Of a DNA stretch of 64,000 nt, positions 9,104-17,853 are shown in pieces. This DNA comes from Sporomusa ovata DSM 2662. Its GTDB lineage: Bacteria; Bacillota; Negativicutes; Sporomusales; Sporomusaceae. Numbering within the stretch: position 1 is the first letter of the stretch; each line of letters begins with the position of its first letter. Both the position numbers and the translations under genes were made by a program. The notes beneath the pieces are model-generated. The model was not told where the DNA came from and made no database searches. It was given only the letters and a program-made list of their open reading frames with translations. The stretch is from assembly GCF_000445445.1 (NCBI RefSeq), contig NZ_ASXP01000003.1, forward strand, positions 976,356-1,040,355, written 5' to 3'.

Positions 9104-10390
9104 TTAATATAGTCTACAGGTTACATTGTGGAATCCGATTTCTGACGTGGCGCCAATTACAGCATTCAATTCACACATCAAACTGCCGTCTTCCAATAAA
9201 GAACCTTCCCAGCCACCGGCTAATACCGAAATAGCTGCCTTATTGCCGATAACCTTGTCCGCCGGCGGCAATGTAACCACATGACTGACATTTCCCCCGG
9301 AAACTACTGCCACCGCCTCTGCTGCCGTGTCAGCTAAAGGCTGGGACATGCCGTCCCGTCCTGCACATTCGTCGGTAATTAAAACGGTTTTAATCCCGGA
9401 TTTTTCACATTTTTTACAAATCATTAAGAGATCAGAGTCAGGGTTTCCATATCCCTCTTCCGATACAATCACCGCATCGGCACCTAGCATTTTTGCCAGC
9501 TTCACAGTAGAATCAGATGCGCGTACTTTTCCGGCTAACGTAGTATGCTCCGGAACCATAATGACTCCTAAAAAATTAATTTCCTTACCATGCTGGGCGT
9601 ACAGATCATAAATAACAGAATTATTTTGGTGCTGGTAGGTTGTAATCTTATCGCAAGCCGCAACACAGTTCCCGCTAATTACCGCACTATCTAATTCCTC
9701 ATTGGCATGCAGCAGGGTTGGCAATATACCCGATTGATTGACACCGTAAATATAGGTATCATGCAACAGCCCTTGGGTAATATTCATCTCAGCGTAAACC
9801 ACTTTGGGCAACTCAGGATACTTGGCTGTTTCTTCAAAAATACTGCCAAGCTCAAAGGTAAGTACCTCGTCCGGGGCTATATCTTTCCCCGCCAGCCCAA
9901 CAAATTCCGCTGCCCTAAGTCCGGCGATCCTAACGGTTTCTTCATGAATATGGGGCTGCAGCCCTTCTTCCACCTTAATATCCACCGTCAAATTATAGGT
10001 TTTAGAAAACGGTGTCCACTTGGCCCCTTCACCCCACATATCAACGACACCTTCCTGAAAACCAACAATATCACCAATTGTTACCACTGCGGCGCCATAT
10101 AAAACATGGGTTCTGCCTTCGCCGCACTGCGCCTGTTTGGCCGTAACCCCCGGAAAACCGTTAATACCGCCTTGCACTTTTACCCTAGGCTCAATCACGT
10201 CTTTTACCGGGATGATTCTTACTTTTTCACCTGGCCTGGCTACGTCAAGCAAGATATCTTTAATTCTTTCGTCTTGCTTCAGAAAGGCGATCAATCCCTC
10301 CTTATCAACGCATAGCACTCCGTCTTTTACAGAGGTCTCACTGCCTAACTGAATGTCCTTAATAGTAATCCGGCCAATTTCCAGTTTCAA
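9104..10390 (-). CDS. GrdE/GrdG/GrdI-type proprotein of glycine/sarcosine/betaine reductase
   Basis: Precursor of the two smaller subunits of the substrate-binding protein B complex. The 428-residue chain is expected to cleave itself at asparagine 241-cysteine 242 in the motif SGNCVAACDK, turning the cysteine into a pyruvoyl group that forms a Schiff base with substrates having a free amine; cysteine 242 is the known processing site in GrdE. Other family blocks are VQGGINGFPGVTAKQAQCGEG, TYQHQNN and DECAGRDGMSQPLAD. Betaine-type substrates have no free amine, so their binding mode would differ. The gene lies 25 bp upstream of the selenoprotein gene and 12 bp downstream of grdX. Confidence 0.92.
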   Translation of the reverse strand: MKLEIGRITIKDIQLGSETSVKDGVLCVDKEGLIAFLKQDERIKDILLDVARPGEKVRIIPVKDVIEPRVKVQGGINGFPGVTAKQAQCGEGRTHVLYGAAVVTIGDIVGFQEGVVDMWGEGAKWTPFSKTYNLTVDIKVEEGLQPHIHEETVRIAGLRAAEFVGLAGKDIAPDEVLTFELGSIFEETAKYPELPKVVYAEMNITQGLLHDTYIYGVNQSGILPTLLHANEELDSAVISGNCVAACDKITTYQHQNNSVIYDLYAQHGKEINFLGVIMVPEHTTLAGKVRASDSTVKLAKMLGADAVIVSEEGYGNPDSDLLMICKKCEKSGIKTVLITDECAGRDGMSQPLADTAAEAVAVVSGGNVSHVVTLPPADKVIGNKAAISVLAGGWEGSLLEDGSLMCELNAVIGATSEIGFHNVTCRLY

Positions 10391-10401
10391 ACGCTCACCC
10401 C

Positions 10402-10782
10402 CTATTGTTTTTCCAACATCCCAATGATAGGCTTATCTAAAATCGCTTCCAAAAGTATCAGGTCCATCATTTTGTAGTCTTCATCATGTGCAGTGTCAAT
10501 TTTACGAAATTCCATGTGCTGCTTGTATTTAATAATGCTGTCTTCAATAATCATTAGTGAGAAAGAATCCACCTTTGTCAGCTTCTTTCCTAAGATTACA
10601 GAGCGAAACGGGGAAAACAACATCCGTAAACTGGCAGCTAACGGGTGGCTGATTAGTTCATAGCCTTCATGGATCAAGTCCCGTACCTTGGTCAAAGTCT
10701 CAGCGGCGGAACCTTCCACAAATACCAGATTATCTATTCGTGCTGCTACTGCTGGATTGTTAGTGACAATTAGGTATTTCAT
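10402..10782 (-). CDS. grdX: GrdX family protein
   Basis: Small protein (126 residues) of unknown function that is regularly found at the head of glycine/sarcosine/betaine reductase operons. It begins MKYLIVTNNPAV, keeps the VFVEGSAAETLTKVRDLIHEGYELI segment in shortened form (SAAETLTKVRDLIHEG) and the LAASLRMLFSPFRSVILG block typical of the family. It is the first clear gene after the sigma-54 promoter at 11024. Its start codon overlaps the stop of a short upstream frame (TAATG), which suggests translational coupling. Confidence 0.85.
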   Translation of the reverse strand: MKYLIVTNNPAVAARIDNLVFVEGSAAETLTKVRDLIHEGYELISHPLAASLRMLFSPFRSVILGKKLTKVDSFSLMIIEDSIIKYKQHMEFRKIDTAHDEDYKMMDLILLEAILDKPIIGMLEKQ

Positions 10783-10940
10783 TACAGGTATTCCTTCGCT
10801 TTCAATAACTTTAATGTCCGCTTCCGGTGCAGTAATACCGATATAACCGGTTTTTCCGGGGGAGACCTTGCAACCTTCCCATCGTCTTGTTTAATGGGCA
10901 AGACATGGGAGCTCGCGATCCTAATAAGGATTTTACTCAT
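10782..10940 (-). CDS. Possible 52-residue leader ORF upstream of grdX
   Basis: An ATG at 10940 behind an AGGTGA sequence opens a frame beginning MSKILIRIASSHVLPIKQDD and ending at a TAA that overlaps the grdX start (TAATG). I do not recognise the product. From about 10870 a different frame, continuous with grdX, reads SPGKTGYIGITAPEADIK, which looks more protein-like than the tail of the 52-residue frame. This could be a short real gene, or the remains of a longer gene broken by a frameshift and joined to grdX. Confidence 0.3.
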   Translation of the reverse strand: MSKILIRIASSHVLPIKQDDGKVARSPPEKPVISVLLHRKRTLKLLKAKEYL

Positions 10941-11023
10941 TACTTCACCTGCCTTTAAAAATTTTAAATATTTGCTTTATTGTGTTTCTTTCAAATAGTC
11001 GAACTAATTGTTAAACATATCTA

Positions 11024-11041
11024 TTGCAATTACTGTGCCAA
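11024..11041 (-). promoter_or_regulatory. Sigma-54 promoter of the grd-mtt operon
   Basis: On the minus strand the sequence TTGGCACAGTAATTGCA matches the sigma-54 consensus TGGCAC-N5-TTGC, with GG and GC separated by the canonical 10 bp. It lies about 84 bp before the 52-residue frame and 240 bp before grdX. The rest of the 396-bp gap (10941-11336) is AT-rich with no gene that I can see; activator sites would be expected upstream, between about 11050 and 11330. Confidence 0.88.
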
Positions 11042-11336
11042 GTCCATTTGGCCGTAAATTTTAGCTAATAGTTGGGCTTATATCTAAATTTTCTTAATTT
11101 TTTGTCTTATTTTCAGACAAATTCTTTTAATCCAAGAAGTAAAATCCTTATTCCAGCCTGTCGGTACTGCTATATGTGTCCTGTCTGATTTTAAGACTAA
11201 TTTGCGAGGTTAGCTATTTGGGGTACGCATCTTACCCTACGATTTAGCTTAGAAATCCGCAATATATATGCCTTTTTATAAGAGAGAATAAATATCTCAT
11301 TTTCGGATATTCACTAAAATACTTGCCGCCTGGCAC

Positions 11337-11993
11337 TTATGAACCAAAGGGTGCTTTTCTGCTAGGGCACTTCTCTCGGGAACACAATTGGCAGTTTTCA
11401 TAGGTTCCTTCTTTAGGAAAACGGATTCCAGAGACACTCTTAACCGGAAGCATAAGGCAACTGTCGGTAAGTCGAACCCCGATTAACGCTTCTACATCGC
11501 CTAATAGATTAAATACATGTATTTGCTCAGTGATTGGCCACTCAGCCAACGAACCGGGATTCATATTGACAGCATGACCTAAACCAAACTCTTTATCTAG
11601 TTGTTCCTCAAACAGTTTAATAGCTGAACGCAACACCATTTCCTTAATCGTATCGGCGCAAAAGTTTGCGAAATAATCTTTATATTGGTTAGACCAGACC
11701 TCTAACTCGGTCCCGCAAGTAATAACAAATGGGTACGCCTTTAGCGCCTCTGCCATGTTCTCTTTTAAAACGCGACTAGTGAGCTTGATTTTATCAATAA
11801 CAACAAAGTTATCTTCTTTCAACTCAATAGTTGCTTCTTTATAGACTATTTTGGGCCTTGCCAGCATCTGCGCTTCGGCAGCCATCCGCTCCACTTCGTC
11901 TGAATAGTCGCTTCCTTTCTTAATGTGCAGCTTTTCCAGGAGCTCGGCAACCTCTATTTCACACGGAAACTTGTCTAATACCACGGTATTCAT
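11337..11993 (-). CDS. MetH-activation-domain-like protein with C-terminal cysteine cluster
   Basis: 218 residues resembling the activation domain of B12-dependent methionine synthase, which binds S-adenosylmethionine during reductive reactivation of cob(II)alamin. Recognisable parts are AYPFVITCGTELEVWSNQ, a helical middle and the MNPGSLAEWPITEQ region, where MetH has its conserved glycine/proline turn. The C-terminus adds a cysteine-rich tail (CQLCSREKCPSRKAPF). Stand-alone forms occur in acetogens near methyltetrahydrofolate methyltransferases, as here (12114, 120 bp upstream and same strand). A role in corrinoid handling or reactivation is likely, but the exact reaction is not established. 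A long hairpin lies in the gap between the two genes. Confidence 0.75.
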   Translation of the reverse strand: MNTVVLDKFPCEIEVAELLEKLHIKKGSDYSDEVERMAAEAQMLARPKIVYKEATIELKEDNFVVIDKIKLTSRVLKENMAEALKAYPFVITCGTELEVWSNQYKDYFANFCADTIKEMVLRSAIKLFEEQLDKEFGLGHAVNMNPGSLAEWPITEQIHVFNLLGDVEALIGVRLTDSCLMLPVKSVSGIRFPKEGTYENCQLCSREKCPSRKAPFGS

Positions 11994-12063
11994 AAGCCAT
12001 CTCCTTCCTTTACATAAAAAGCCTCTCCTATTTCCAGTACCAGTGACCCCTGATCCCCTGAGA

Positions 12064-12106
12064 TATAACAGTAGCTACCTGCTCTTTGCAGGTAGCTACT
12101 GTTATA
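12064..12106. terminator. Very long perfect hairpin between two operon genes
   Basis: Two 19-bp perfect arms (12064-12082 and 12088-12106, TATAACAGTAGCTACCTGC and its complement) enclose a 5-nt loop. The plus-strand side is followed by CTTTTTAC; the minus-strand side lacks a clear T run. It lies 8 bp past the stop of the methyltransferase gene (12114) and before the MetH-activation-like gene, so it may act as a partial terminator or an mRNA-stabilising or processing site. Confidence 0.6.
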
Positions 12107-12113
12107 CTTTTTA

Positions 12114-12917
12114 CTAGTCTTCCAATTTGCCTCCCCGGTAGGCGCTTAAATAATTGGCACAATAGCTATCGCGTCCGGCAATGGTCTCAGCAGCGATTAT
12201 ATTAGCCATCATCTGCCTGTCTAACGGATTTATAATTAAGCCATCCAAGCCTCGATCAATCGCCATTACGGCAAACGACTGGTTCAGAAGCTTCCGAACG
12301 GGTAAACCGTAAGAAATATTCGACAAGCCACACATCGTGTGAACCCCTTTATAGGTCGTCATGATCCTTTCAACCGCTTCTAAAAATTCAATTCCAAAAG
12401 CATCTTTCGTAGACACTGGCTGTACCAGCGGATCAACATAAATATTGTCAAGGGGGATATTATTTTGTACTAAACCATTGATAAGTTTATCTGCCACGGC
12501 GAGCCTGGCATCTGACGATTCGGGCATCCCTTCATCACTCATGCATAAAGCCACGATCTTATGTTCTGTGCCGGCAATCAACGGTAAAATGCCTTCATAG
12601 CGTTCTTTCTCCAGTGAGATGGAGTTGATCATGGCGACTCCGCGATGGGTGGATAATGCTTTTTCAATCGCTTTTGGATCAGGACTATCAATACAGCAGG
12701 GAGCACCTGTAGCCTCTTGTACAACTTCTACAAGCCATGTTAAATATTCGGCTTCTTTATGTACAAAAACCCCGGCATTGACATCAATATAATTGGCACC
12801 CGCTTCAAATTGGTCTACAGCTACTTTTTTAATCACTGCCACATCTTGGGCATCAATTGCAGCCCGAATAGGTTTACGGCTTGCATTGATCAATTCTCCG
12901 ACTATGAACATTCTCAA
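12114..12917 (-). CDS. Methyltetrahydrofolate:corrinoid methyltransferase (AcsE/MtvA-like)
   Basis: Pterin-binding TIM-barrel enzyme, 267 residues, that transfers methyl groups between methyl-THF and a corrinoid protein. Landmarks are the N-terminal VGELINASRKPIRAAI, DQFEAGANYIDVNAG, CIDSPDPKAIEKAL, IYVDPLVQPVSTKD and the GLSNISYGLP block near the C-terminus, all diagnostic for the AcsE/MtvA/MetH pterin domain. In acetogens such enzymes feed either the Wood-Ljungdahl pathway or O- and N-demethylation. It has its own sigma-54 promoter (12953), so it is co-regulated with the Grd-MttB operon, and it is the natural methyl acceptor step for the MttB modules. Confidence 0.9.
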   Translation of the reverse strand: MRMFIVGELINASRKPIRAAIDAQDVAVIKKVAVDQFEAGANYIDVNAGVFVHKEAEYLTWLVEVVQEATGAPCCIDSPDPKAIEKALSTHRGVAMINSISLEKERYEGILPLIAGTEHKIVALCMSDEGMPESSDARLAVADKLINGLVQNNIPLDNIYVDPLVQPVSTKDAFGIEFLEAVERIMTTYKGVHTMCGLSNISYGLPVRKLLNQSFAVMAIDRGLDGLIINPLDRQMMANIIAAETIAGRDSYCANYLSAYRGGKLED

Positions 12918-12952
12918 TCACTCCTTTGATAATATTGACACATAGTAACAAT

Positions 12953-12970
12953 TTGCAAGAACTGTGCCAA
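12953..12970 (-). promoter_or_regulatory. Sigma-54 promoter of the methyl-THF methyltransferase operon
   Basis: Minus-strand TTGGCACAGTTCTTGCA, GG and GC at the required 10-bp spacing, about 36 bp before the start codon at 12917. It is nearly identical to the promoter at 11024 (both TTGGCACAGT-N3-TTGCA), which argues that one activator controls both. Confidence 0.88.
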
Positions 12971-12971
12971 T

Positions 12972-13007
12972 AAAAAAATAAGAACCTGCCCAATTGGGTA
13001 AGTTCTT
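12972..13007 (-). terminator. Rho-independent terminator of the sigma-54 activator gene
   Basis: Minus-strand hairpin with arms AAGAACTTACCC and GGGCAGGTTCTT (12980-13007), followed by ATTTTTTTATT. It lies 29 bp after the stop of the regulator gene and directly before the sigma-54 promoter at 12953. Confidence 0.85.
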
Positions 13008-13035
13008 CGATTAATGTATTCGCGTCCTAATTTAA

Positions 13036-14838
13036 TTAATCCACATGTATGCCCATCTCTTTAATTTTTCGGTAAAGAGTGGATCGACTCATCCCTAAAT
13101 ATCTCGCAATATTTTCCTTGGCATGATTACTTGTACCATATCTTTTTAATGCCTCTTCTATTGCACTTTTTTCTAAATCTGCGATTGATTGAACACTCTC
13201 TTGCAGTTCGAGTGGTGATAAAGCCGTAGTGTGCTTAATAATCCGATCAGGAAGATAACTTGCATCAATCAATGAATCAGGGCAAACGTTAGCAGAGTAT
13301 TCAATGGCATTCTCCAATTCCCGGACATTGCCCGGCCAAGAGTATCCCACCATTCTCGCTAGCGCATCCTTTGTATAGCCTTTAATATTTTTCCCCAAAA
13401 TCAAATTATATTTTTGGATAAAACAGTGAACAAGCAGTTCCAAATCCTCCATTCTCTCTCTCAATGGAGGAATGTGGAAAGGTATGACACTCAAGCGATA
13501 ATATAAATCGTTTCGGAATTGATTATCCTTGATCATTTCTTCCAGATCCCTGTTAGTAGCAGCAATGATCCGAACATCGATAATCAACGGCTTAACCCCG
13601 CCCACTCGTTCAATCGTATATTCTTGTAATACCCGCAAGAGTTTGACTTGTAAATGCAACGGCATATCACCGATCTCGTCAAGGAATATGGTTCCGCCAT
13701 TGGCTAATTCGAATTTACCTGGTTTGCCACTGCGCCGTGCCCCTGTGAATGCACCTTCTTCATAACCAAACAACTCGCTTTCAAGCAGGTTCTCGGGAAT
13801 AGCCCCACAATTCACAGCAATGAAAGGCCCCTTCTTTCGTAGACTTTCATGATGAATCGCACGGGCAAAAAGCTCCTTGCCGGTGCCGCTTTCACCCGTG
13901 ATAAGGATCGTCGAATCCATTGTCGCCACTCTGCACATTTTCTTTTTAATATTGGTAATTTTCGTGCTTTGGCCAATAATGCCATCAAAAGTATATTTGC
14001 GATCTTCCCGAATAAAACGTCCGGCCAACTTACGCATTTCCCCAAGCGAGCGAATGGAAAAAACAAAGCCGTTAATAGCTACCCCATACTTCACTTCCGT
14101 GATAGTAGCCATAAAATGCAATGTTTGTTGGCCATATTTATAAAATATATCTTGTTCTATATACGGCTTAGTCATTTTCAGGAGCGTACTCATGGAAATT
14201 CCTGCAAAAACCTCTTCAATCATATATCCATTGAGTAGATTAAGCGGTACCATAAGAATATCTGTGGCAGATCGATTGACATGAGTTATTTTCCCCTGAT
14301 AATCAACCGCCACAATTCCTTCCCGTATAGAATTAATCAAGGTGTCGAATTGTTCAGCCACTTTTTTTGTTCGTTTATATAATGCCCTTTCATTGAGCTT
14401 TCCTGAGACTAATTCTACTAAGTGCTGTAAAAAGGTTTCAAGCTTAGCGGAGTCTTTTAACAAATTCTCTTTTTGTGCTTCATTGAAGGCGTATAGTGAG
14501 ATGGAACCAACAAATTTATCTCCAAGTTTAATCGGGTATAACAAGCCCGCCAATACCTTACATGTCTTCTTAAGAGTACAATGCTGGCACAACTTGCCAT
14601 TTGGCGGATCGAATACTAAAAAACTCTTCTGTGTGCGGCGTAATTGATAATTTATTGATCCTGAACCATAAACAGTTCCAATTTGATCTTTATATTGTCC
14701 AGTCCCCGCTAAGACCTCTAGGTACTCACCTACAATAGCAACCTCGTAATCAATTACACCTGCAAATGCATCTGCAACCCGTTGGATATAATCTTGAATT
14801 GACTTAAGATTAACTAGGTCCGGGCCATCCCTCTTCAA
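13036..14838 (-). CDS. Sigma-54-dependent transcriptional activator
   Basis: 600-residue enhancer-binding protein that uses ATP to open sigma-54 RNA polymerase complexes. Residues 1-150 form a sensory region carrying a cysteine cluster (C84, C87, C93 in KLCQHCTLKKTC) that could bind a metal or Fe-S group. A PAS-like domain covers about 165-270. The AAA+ domain has Walker A GESGTGKE at 315-322, the sigma-54 contact loop GAFTGA at 362-367 and FLDEIGDMP further on. A Fis-type helix-turn-helix ends the protein (SRSTLYRKIKEMG). It sits directly upstream of the two sigma-54 operons at 12.9 and 11.0 kb and is the obvious candidate to control them. Confidence 0.93.
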   Translation of the reverse strand: MKRDGPDLVNLKSIQDYIQRVADAFAGVIDYEVAIVGEYLEVLAGTGQYKDQIGTVYGSGSINYQLRRTQKSFLVFDPPNGKLCQHCTLKKTCKVLAGLLYPIKLGDKFVGSISLYAFNEAQKENLLKDSAKLETFLQHLVELVSGKLNERALYKRTKKVAEQFDTLINSIREGIVAVDYQGKITHVNRSATDILMVPLNLLNGYMIEEVFAGISMSTLLKMTKPYIEQDIFYKYGQQTLHFMATITEVKYGVAINGFVFSIRSLGEMRKLAGRFIREDRKYTFDGIIGQSTKITNIKKKMCRVATMDSTILITGESGTGKELFARAIHHESLRKKGPFIAVNCGAIPENLLESELFGYEEGAFTGARRSGKPGKFELANGGTIFLDEIGDMPLHLQVKLLRVLQEYTIERVGGVKPLIIDVRIIAATNRDLEEMIKDNQFRNDLYYRLSVIPFHIPPLRERMEDLELLVHCFIQKYNLILGKNIKGYTKDALARMVGYSWPGNVRELENAIEYSANVCPDSLIDASYLPDRIIKHTTALSPLELQESVQSIADLEKSAIEEALKRYGTSNHAKENIARYLGMSRSTLYRKIKEMGIHVD

Positions 14839-15070
14839 AATATTACCTCCTTTTATTTTTGGAGATCCATATTAATAGACATAGCCTTATTACCGTATGG
14901 GTGATCCTTTAAAGCCGCCATACCAAAATACTGTACCTCTACAATTTTAAATTCACATCAATCTCCGCATTTTTTACCTTCTGGCTATTTTCTCCACTTA
15001 AACTATATCATCCTGCCAATTTTCCCACATAGTGTAAAGATTTTTTATAGTAAGCACTATAACCCAAATT

Positions 15071-15101
15071 AGGGGCTGCCTCATTTATTGAGACAACCCC
15101 T
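15071..15101 (-). terminator. Hairpin after the chemoreceptor gene
   Basis: Imperfect inverted repeat AGGGGCTGCCTCA / TGAGACAACCCCT around a 5-nt loop, 47 bp beyond the stop of the chemoreceptor gene and in the right place to end its transcript. The remainder of the 309-bp gap (14839-15147) holds nothing that I recognise as a gene; it must contain the promoter of the activator gene. Confidence 0.55.
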
Positions 15102-15147
15102 CTGTCCAGCCCTGATTCCATCATAGTCATATTCTTTGTACTAGAAT

Positions 15148-17211
15148 TTATATTTTAAAATGTCTGACTGTAGCAAGCATTTCTTCGGCCAGATGAGTAA
15201 GCGCCTGACTTGCGCTTGCGATTTCTTCCATGGAAGCAAGTTGTTCCTCCGTAGCTGCTGAAACGCTCTGCGCTTCGCCCGTCGCATTTTTGCTGAGATC
15301 GTCAATTTTTTTGACCGAACCTACAATTTGCTGGCTGCCAGTTGCCATTTCACTGATAGCTACTGAGATTTCTTTAACCTGGCTCGAAACCTGAGTCACT
15401 AAATCTGTGATTTCCCTGAAAGCCAGCCCTGCATCATTGACAGCTTCAGTTCCTTTTTTAACTTCCCTAGTCCCATCGGTCATAGCTACAACAGCTTTTT
15501 CAGTATCTACCTGAATTTCCGCAATCAACGCCTCGATCTTCTTTGCTGCTTCCCGGGATTGTTCCGCTAACTTTCGCACTTCCTCAGCTACCACTGCAAA
15601 ACCTTTGCCCTGCTCACCCGCTCGGGCCGCCTCGATTGCAGCATTGAGTGCTAAAAGATTGGTTTGCCCAGCAATACCGGAGATCGTATCTACAATCTGG
15701 CCAATTTCCTTGGACCGTTCTCCCAATTTTACTACAACCTGAGCTGAAGTATTAACTGTTTCTTCAATCTGGATCATCTGACGTACCGCTTTACCGGCAG
15801 TCTCACTCCCATCCTGAGCTCTGTCAGTTGCCTGTATAGACTGAGATGTGACCTTTTCTGCAGTAATAGCCATTTTCTGGACACCGGACGACATGTTCTC
15901 TACCACTATAGCAGCTTCGTTAGCGGCAGCTCTTTCATCTTCTATTCCTGCTGCGACTTTGGTAATCGATGCTGCAACATAACTGGCCGCTTCAGCAGAT
16001 TGCGCAGAGCTTGCAGAAAGTTCTTGCGCCGAAGCTGCTAGTTGATCTGCTGAATGAGCAGTGCTTTGAATCATTTTTCTAAGGTTTACAATCATCTGCT
16101 CAATACTATTTTCCAAAAGGCCGATTTCACCTTTTGATCTTGTCGGCTCAATATTAACAGATAAATCACCATTTGCAATACGTTGAGCCACATTCGATAT
16201 TGTAACAATGGGTTTTGAAATCTTCCCGGAGCCAATATAAGTCAGAATACAGGCAATCAGTAAAGTTACTAGACAAACACTGAGAATGATCCATCTAATG
16301 TAACTCGACGTTTTATAAAGTTCCTTTGTTGTAATGAAAGATGCGAGAATCAGGTCTGACTCCGCACTCTTCCGAGATATAACAAAATACTCTGTTCCAT
16401 TAATAGTCAACTCAGTCTGAACTTGTTGTTTACTGTCCAACATTTTTTCAAGCCCTGAAAGGCCAATATCTTTGACGTATTTGCCATTATTTTTAGGATT
16501 GCTGGGATCAGCGATCACAAGGCCTGTCTTATGTATGATCATACAGTAACCTGTCTCACCAATCTTGATTTCATCTAATATAGAAGTTACTTTTTCAGAG
16601 GATGCATCAATTGCCATAACTCCGATTATTCTACCATCAGAGGCTTTAATCGGAAATGAGTTACTCACTATCATGTTCCCGTTTGTAGAGTCTATGTAAG
16701 GGTCTGTTCTGGAAATCTTATCGCTCGCTTTGAGAGCTGAGGTATACCAGGGCCTTTTCCGGGGGTCATACTTAGCCGAATTACTGGTTTCTGGCCATTG
16801 GATGTATCCTCCGGATTCAGTCCCCATATATACATATAAAATTCCCGGATGCGATTTTGCATAATTATCGAATATACCAAAAATCTCCTGTTCGATCCCG
16901 CCATTTTTTGAGGGTGTCATGAGTTTCTTTTCATCTATATTCTCTAGATATTTCGTGATAGTTTCATCTGCTCTTACTATCAACGGATTAGAAGCAAACA
17001 TTTTTATATCATTATCAATAGCACCCTGAAAAATATTAGCTGCATCTTCAATCGTAGCAAGTTGCTCGACCGAAGCATTTACATAGTTCTTCATAAGCGC
17101 ACTTTGGCTCATATTATCTGCGATTATGCCTATCGGTATGGCGGTAAACAGAATTAGCGTAACAGATAAGCTAATAAGCCTAAAGCGTATTCCCTCAAAA
17201 CGTTTATTCAT
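15148..17211 (-). CDS. Methyl-accepting chemotaxis protein
   Basis: Membrane chemoreceptor of 687 residues. A transmembrane helix near residues 13-32 (SVTLILFTAIPIGII) precedes an extracellular double-Cache ligand-binding domain with the family's YDPRKRPWY motif, then a second membrane helix, a HAMP linker and a long coiled signalling domain. The signalling hairpin tip contains ISGIAGQTNLLALNAAIEAA, where CheA and CheW bind. I chose the ATG at 17211 (MNKRFEGIRF) because a GAGGGGAGG site precedes it; a longer frame to 17289 has a charged, signal-less extension. dCache receptors often sense amino acids, amines or carboxylates. No chemotaxis kinase genes are nearby. Confidence 0.93.
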   Translation of the reverse strand: MNKRFEGIRFRLISLSVTLILFTAIPIGIIADNMSQSALMKNYVNASVEQLATIEDAANIFQGAIDNDIKMFASNPLIVRADETITKYLENIDEKKLMTPSKNGGIEQEIFGIFDNYAKSHPGILYVYMGTESGGYIQWPETSNSAKYDPRKRPWYTSALKASDKISRTDPYIDSTNGNMIVSNSFPIKASDGRIIGVMAIDASSEKVTSILDEIKIGETGYCMIIHKTGLVIADPSNPKNNGKYVKDIGLSGLEKMLDSKQQVQTELTINGTEYFVISRKSAESDLILASFITTKELYKTSSYIRWIILSVCLVTLLIACILTYIGSGKISKPIVTISNVAQRIANGDLSVNIEPTRSKGEIGLLENSIEQMIVNLRKMIQSTAHSADQLAASAQELSASSAQSAEAASYVAASITKVAAGIEDERAAANEAAIVVENMSSGVQKMAITAEKVTSQSIQATDRAQDGSETAGKAVRQMIQIEETVNTSAQVVVKLGERSKEIGQIVDTISGIAGQTNLLALNAAIEAARAGEQGKGFAVVAEEVRKLAEQSREAAKKIEALIAEIQVDTEKAVVAMTDGTREVKKGTEAVNDAGLAFREITDLVTQVSSQVKEISVAISEMATGSQQIVGSVKKIDDLSKNATGEAQSVSAATEEQLASMEEIASASQALTHLAEEMLATVRHFKI

Positions 17212-17740
17212 TAACTTGCCTCCCCTCTCATCGTCTTTGCTGTGGACCAGTACCTGAAACAGTGATAGAGCCTTTTTTAGCAGGACCAAAATCCAACGCT
17301 CCTATTCCTTATAACCGAGGATACGTTAAGTCAATTGGGAAGCTATCCTCCTTTCCATTAAGCCTTCTTATTAACTCACTCTACTACACAAAATTCAATA
17401 TAATAACTGGCATTTTCGACATTCTTTTACTTTTCTCCTTTGTATTTGAACTTTGTGATAATAATATTTATGTTGATCCTAGAATCGTTTTCAAGCCTTT
17501 TGGCCATTGGCTGCCCAGACCCCGATCATAAGCACTATTTCTATCATCGGTATGTGGCTTAACGTGAAAATCGCAATAATGATCGATCGTTAAGCGCGGG
17601 CATCCAGGATGCTTGCGCGTTTTTTTGAAGTCGTTTCGGCATGAATGCTTTCTCCTTTCGGATGTACAAATGCGTGAAAAAATGCAATTCGCATCCGTCC
17701 AAAGAAATAGAGCCTGGAGATCAAACCCAGACTCTTATAC

Positions 17741-17822
17741 TTTCCGCTTTCTGTGTCTCCAGGATTGGAACCGGACAACTCAGACCTCCCATCTCCATAT
17801 TATCCTTCCACTGTCATAAGCC
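17741..17822 (-). pseudogene. Relic of a yedE-tusA gene junction
   Basis: The minus strand reads GTGGAAGGATAATATGGAG, then GGLSCPVPILETQKAE, closely matching the end of yedE and the start of the TusA-like gene at 21360 (GLSCPVPLLETKKA). The frame breaks after about 20 residues. This is a fragment of a second copy of that gene pair. The rest of the 642-bp gap (17212-17853) shows no intact gene. Confidence 0.7.
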
Positions 17823-17853
17823 TGTTACAGAAGTTAATGTCTACAAGCTTCAC

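Noticed and set aside
17590..17778. 62-codon minus-strand frame around the yedE-TusA relic
   Set aside because: It runs across the relic in a different frame from the CPVP motif and shows no family resemblance.
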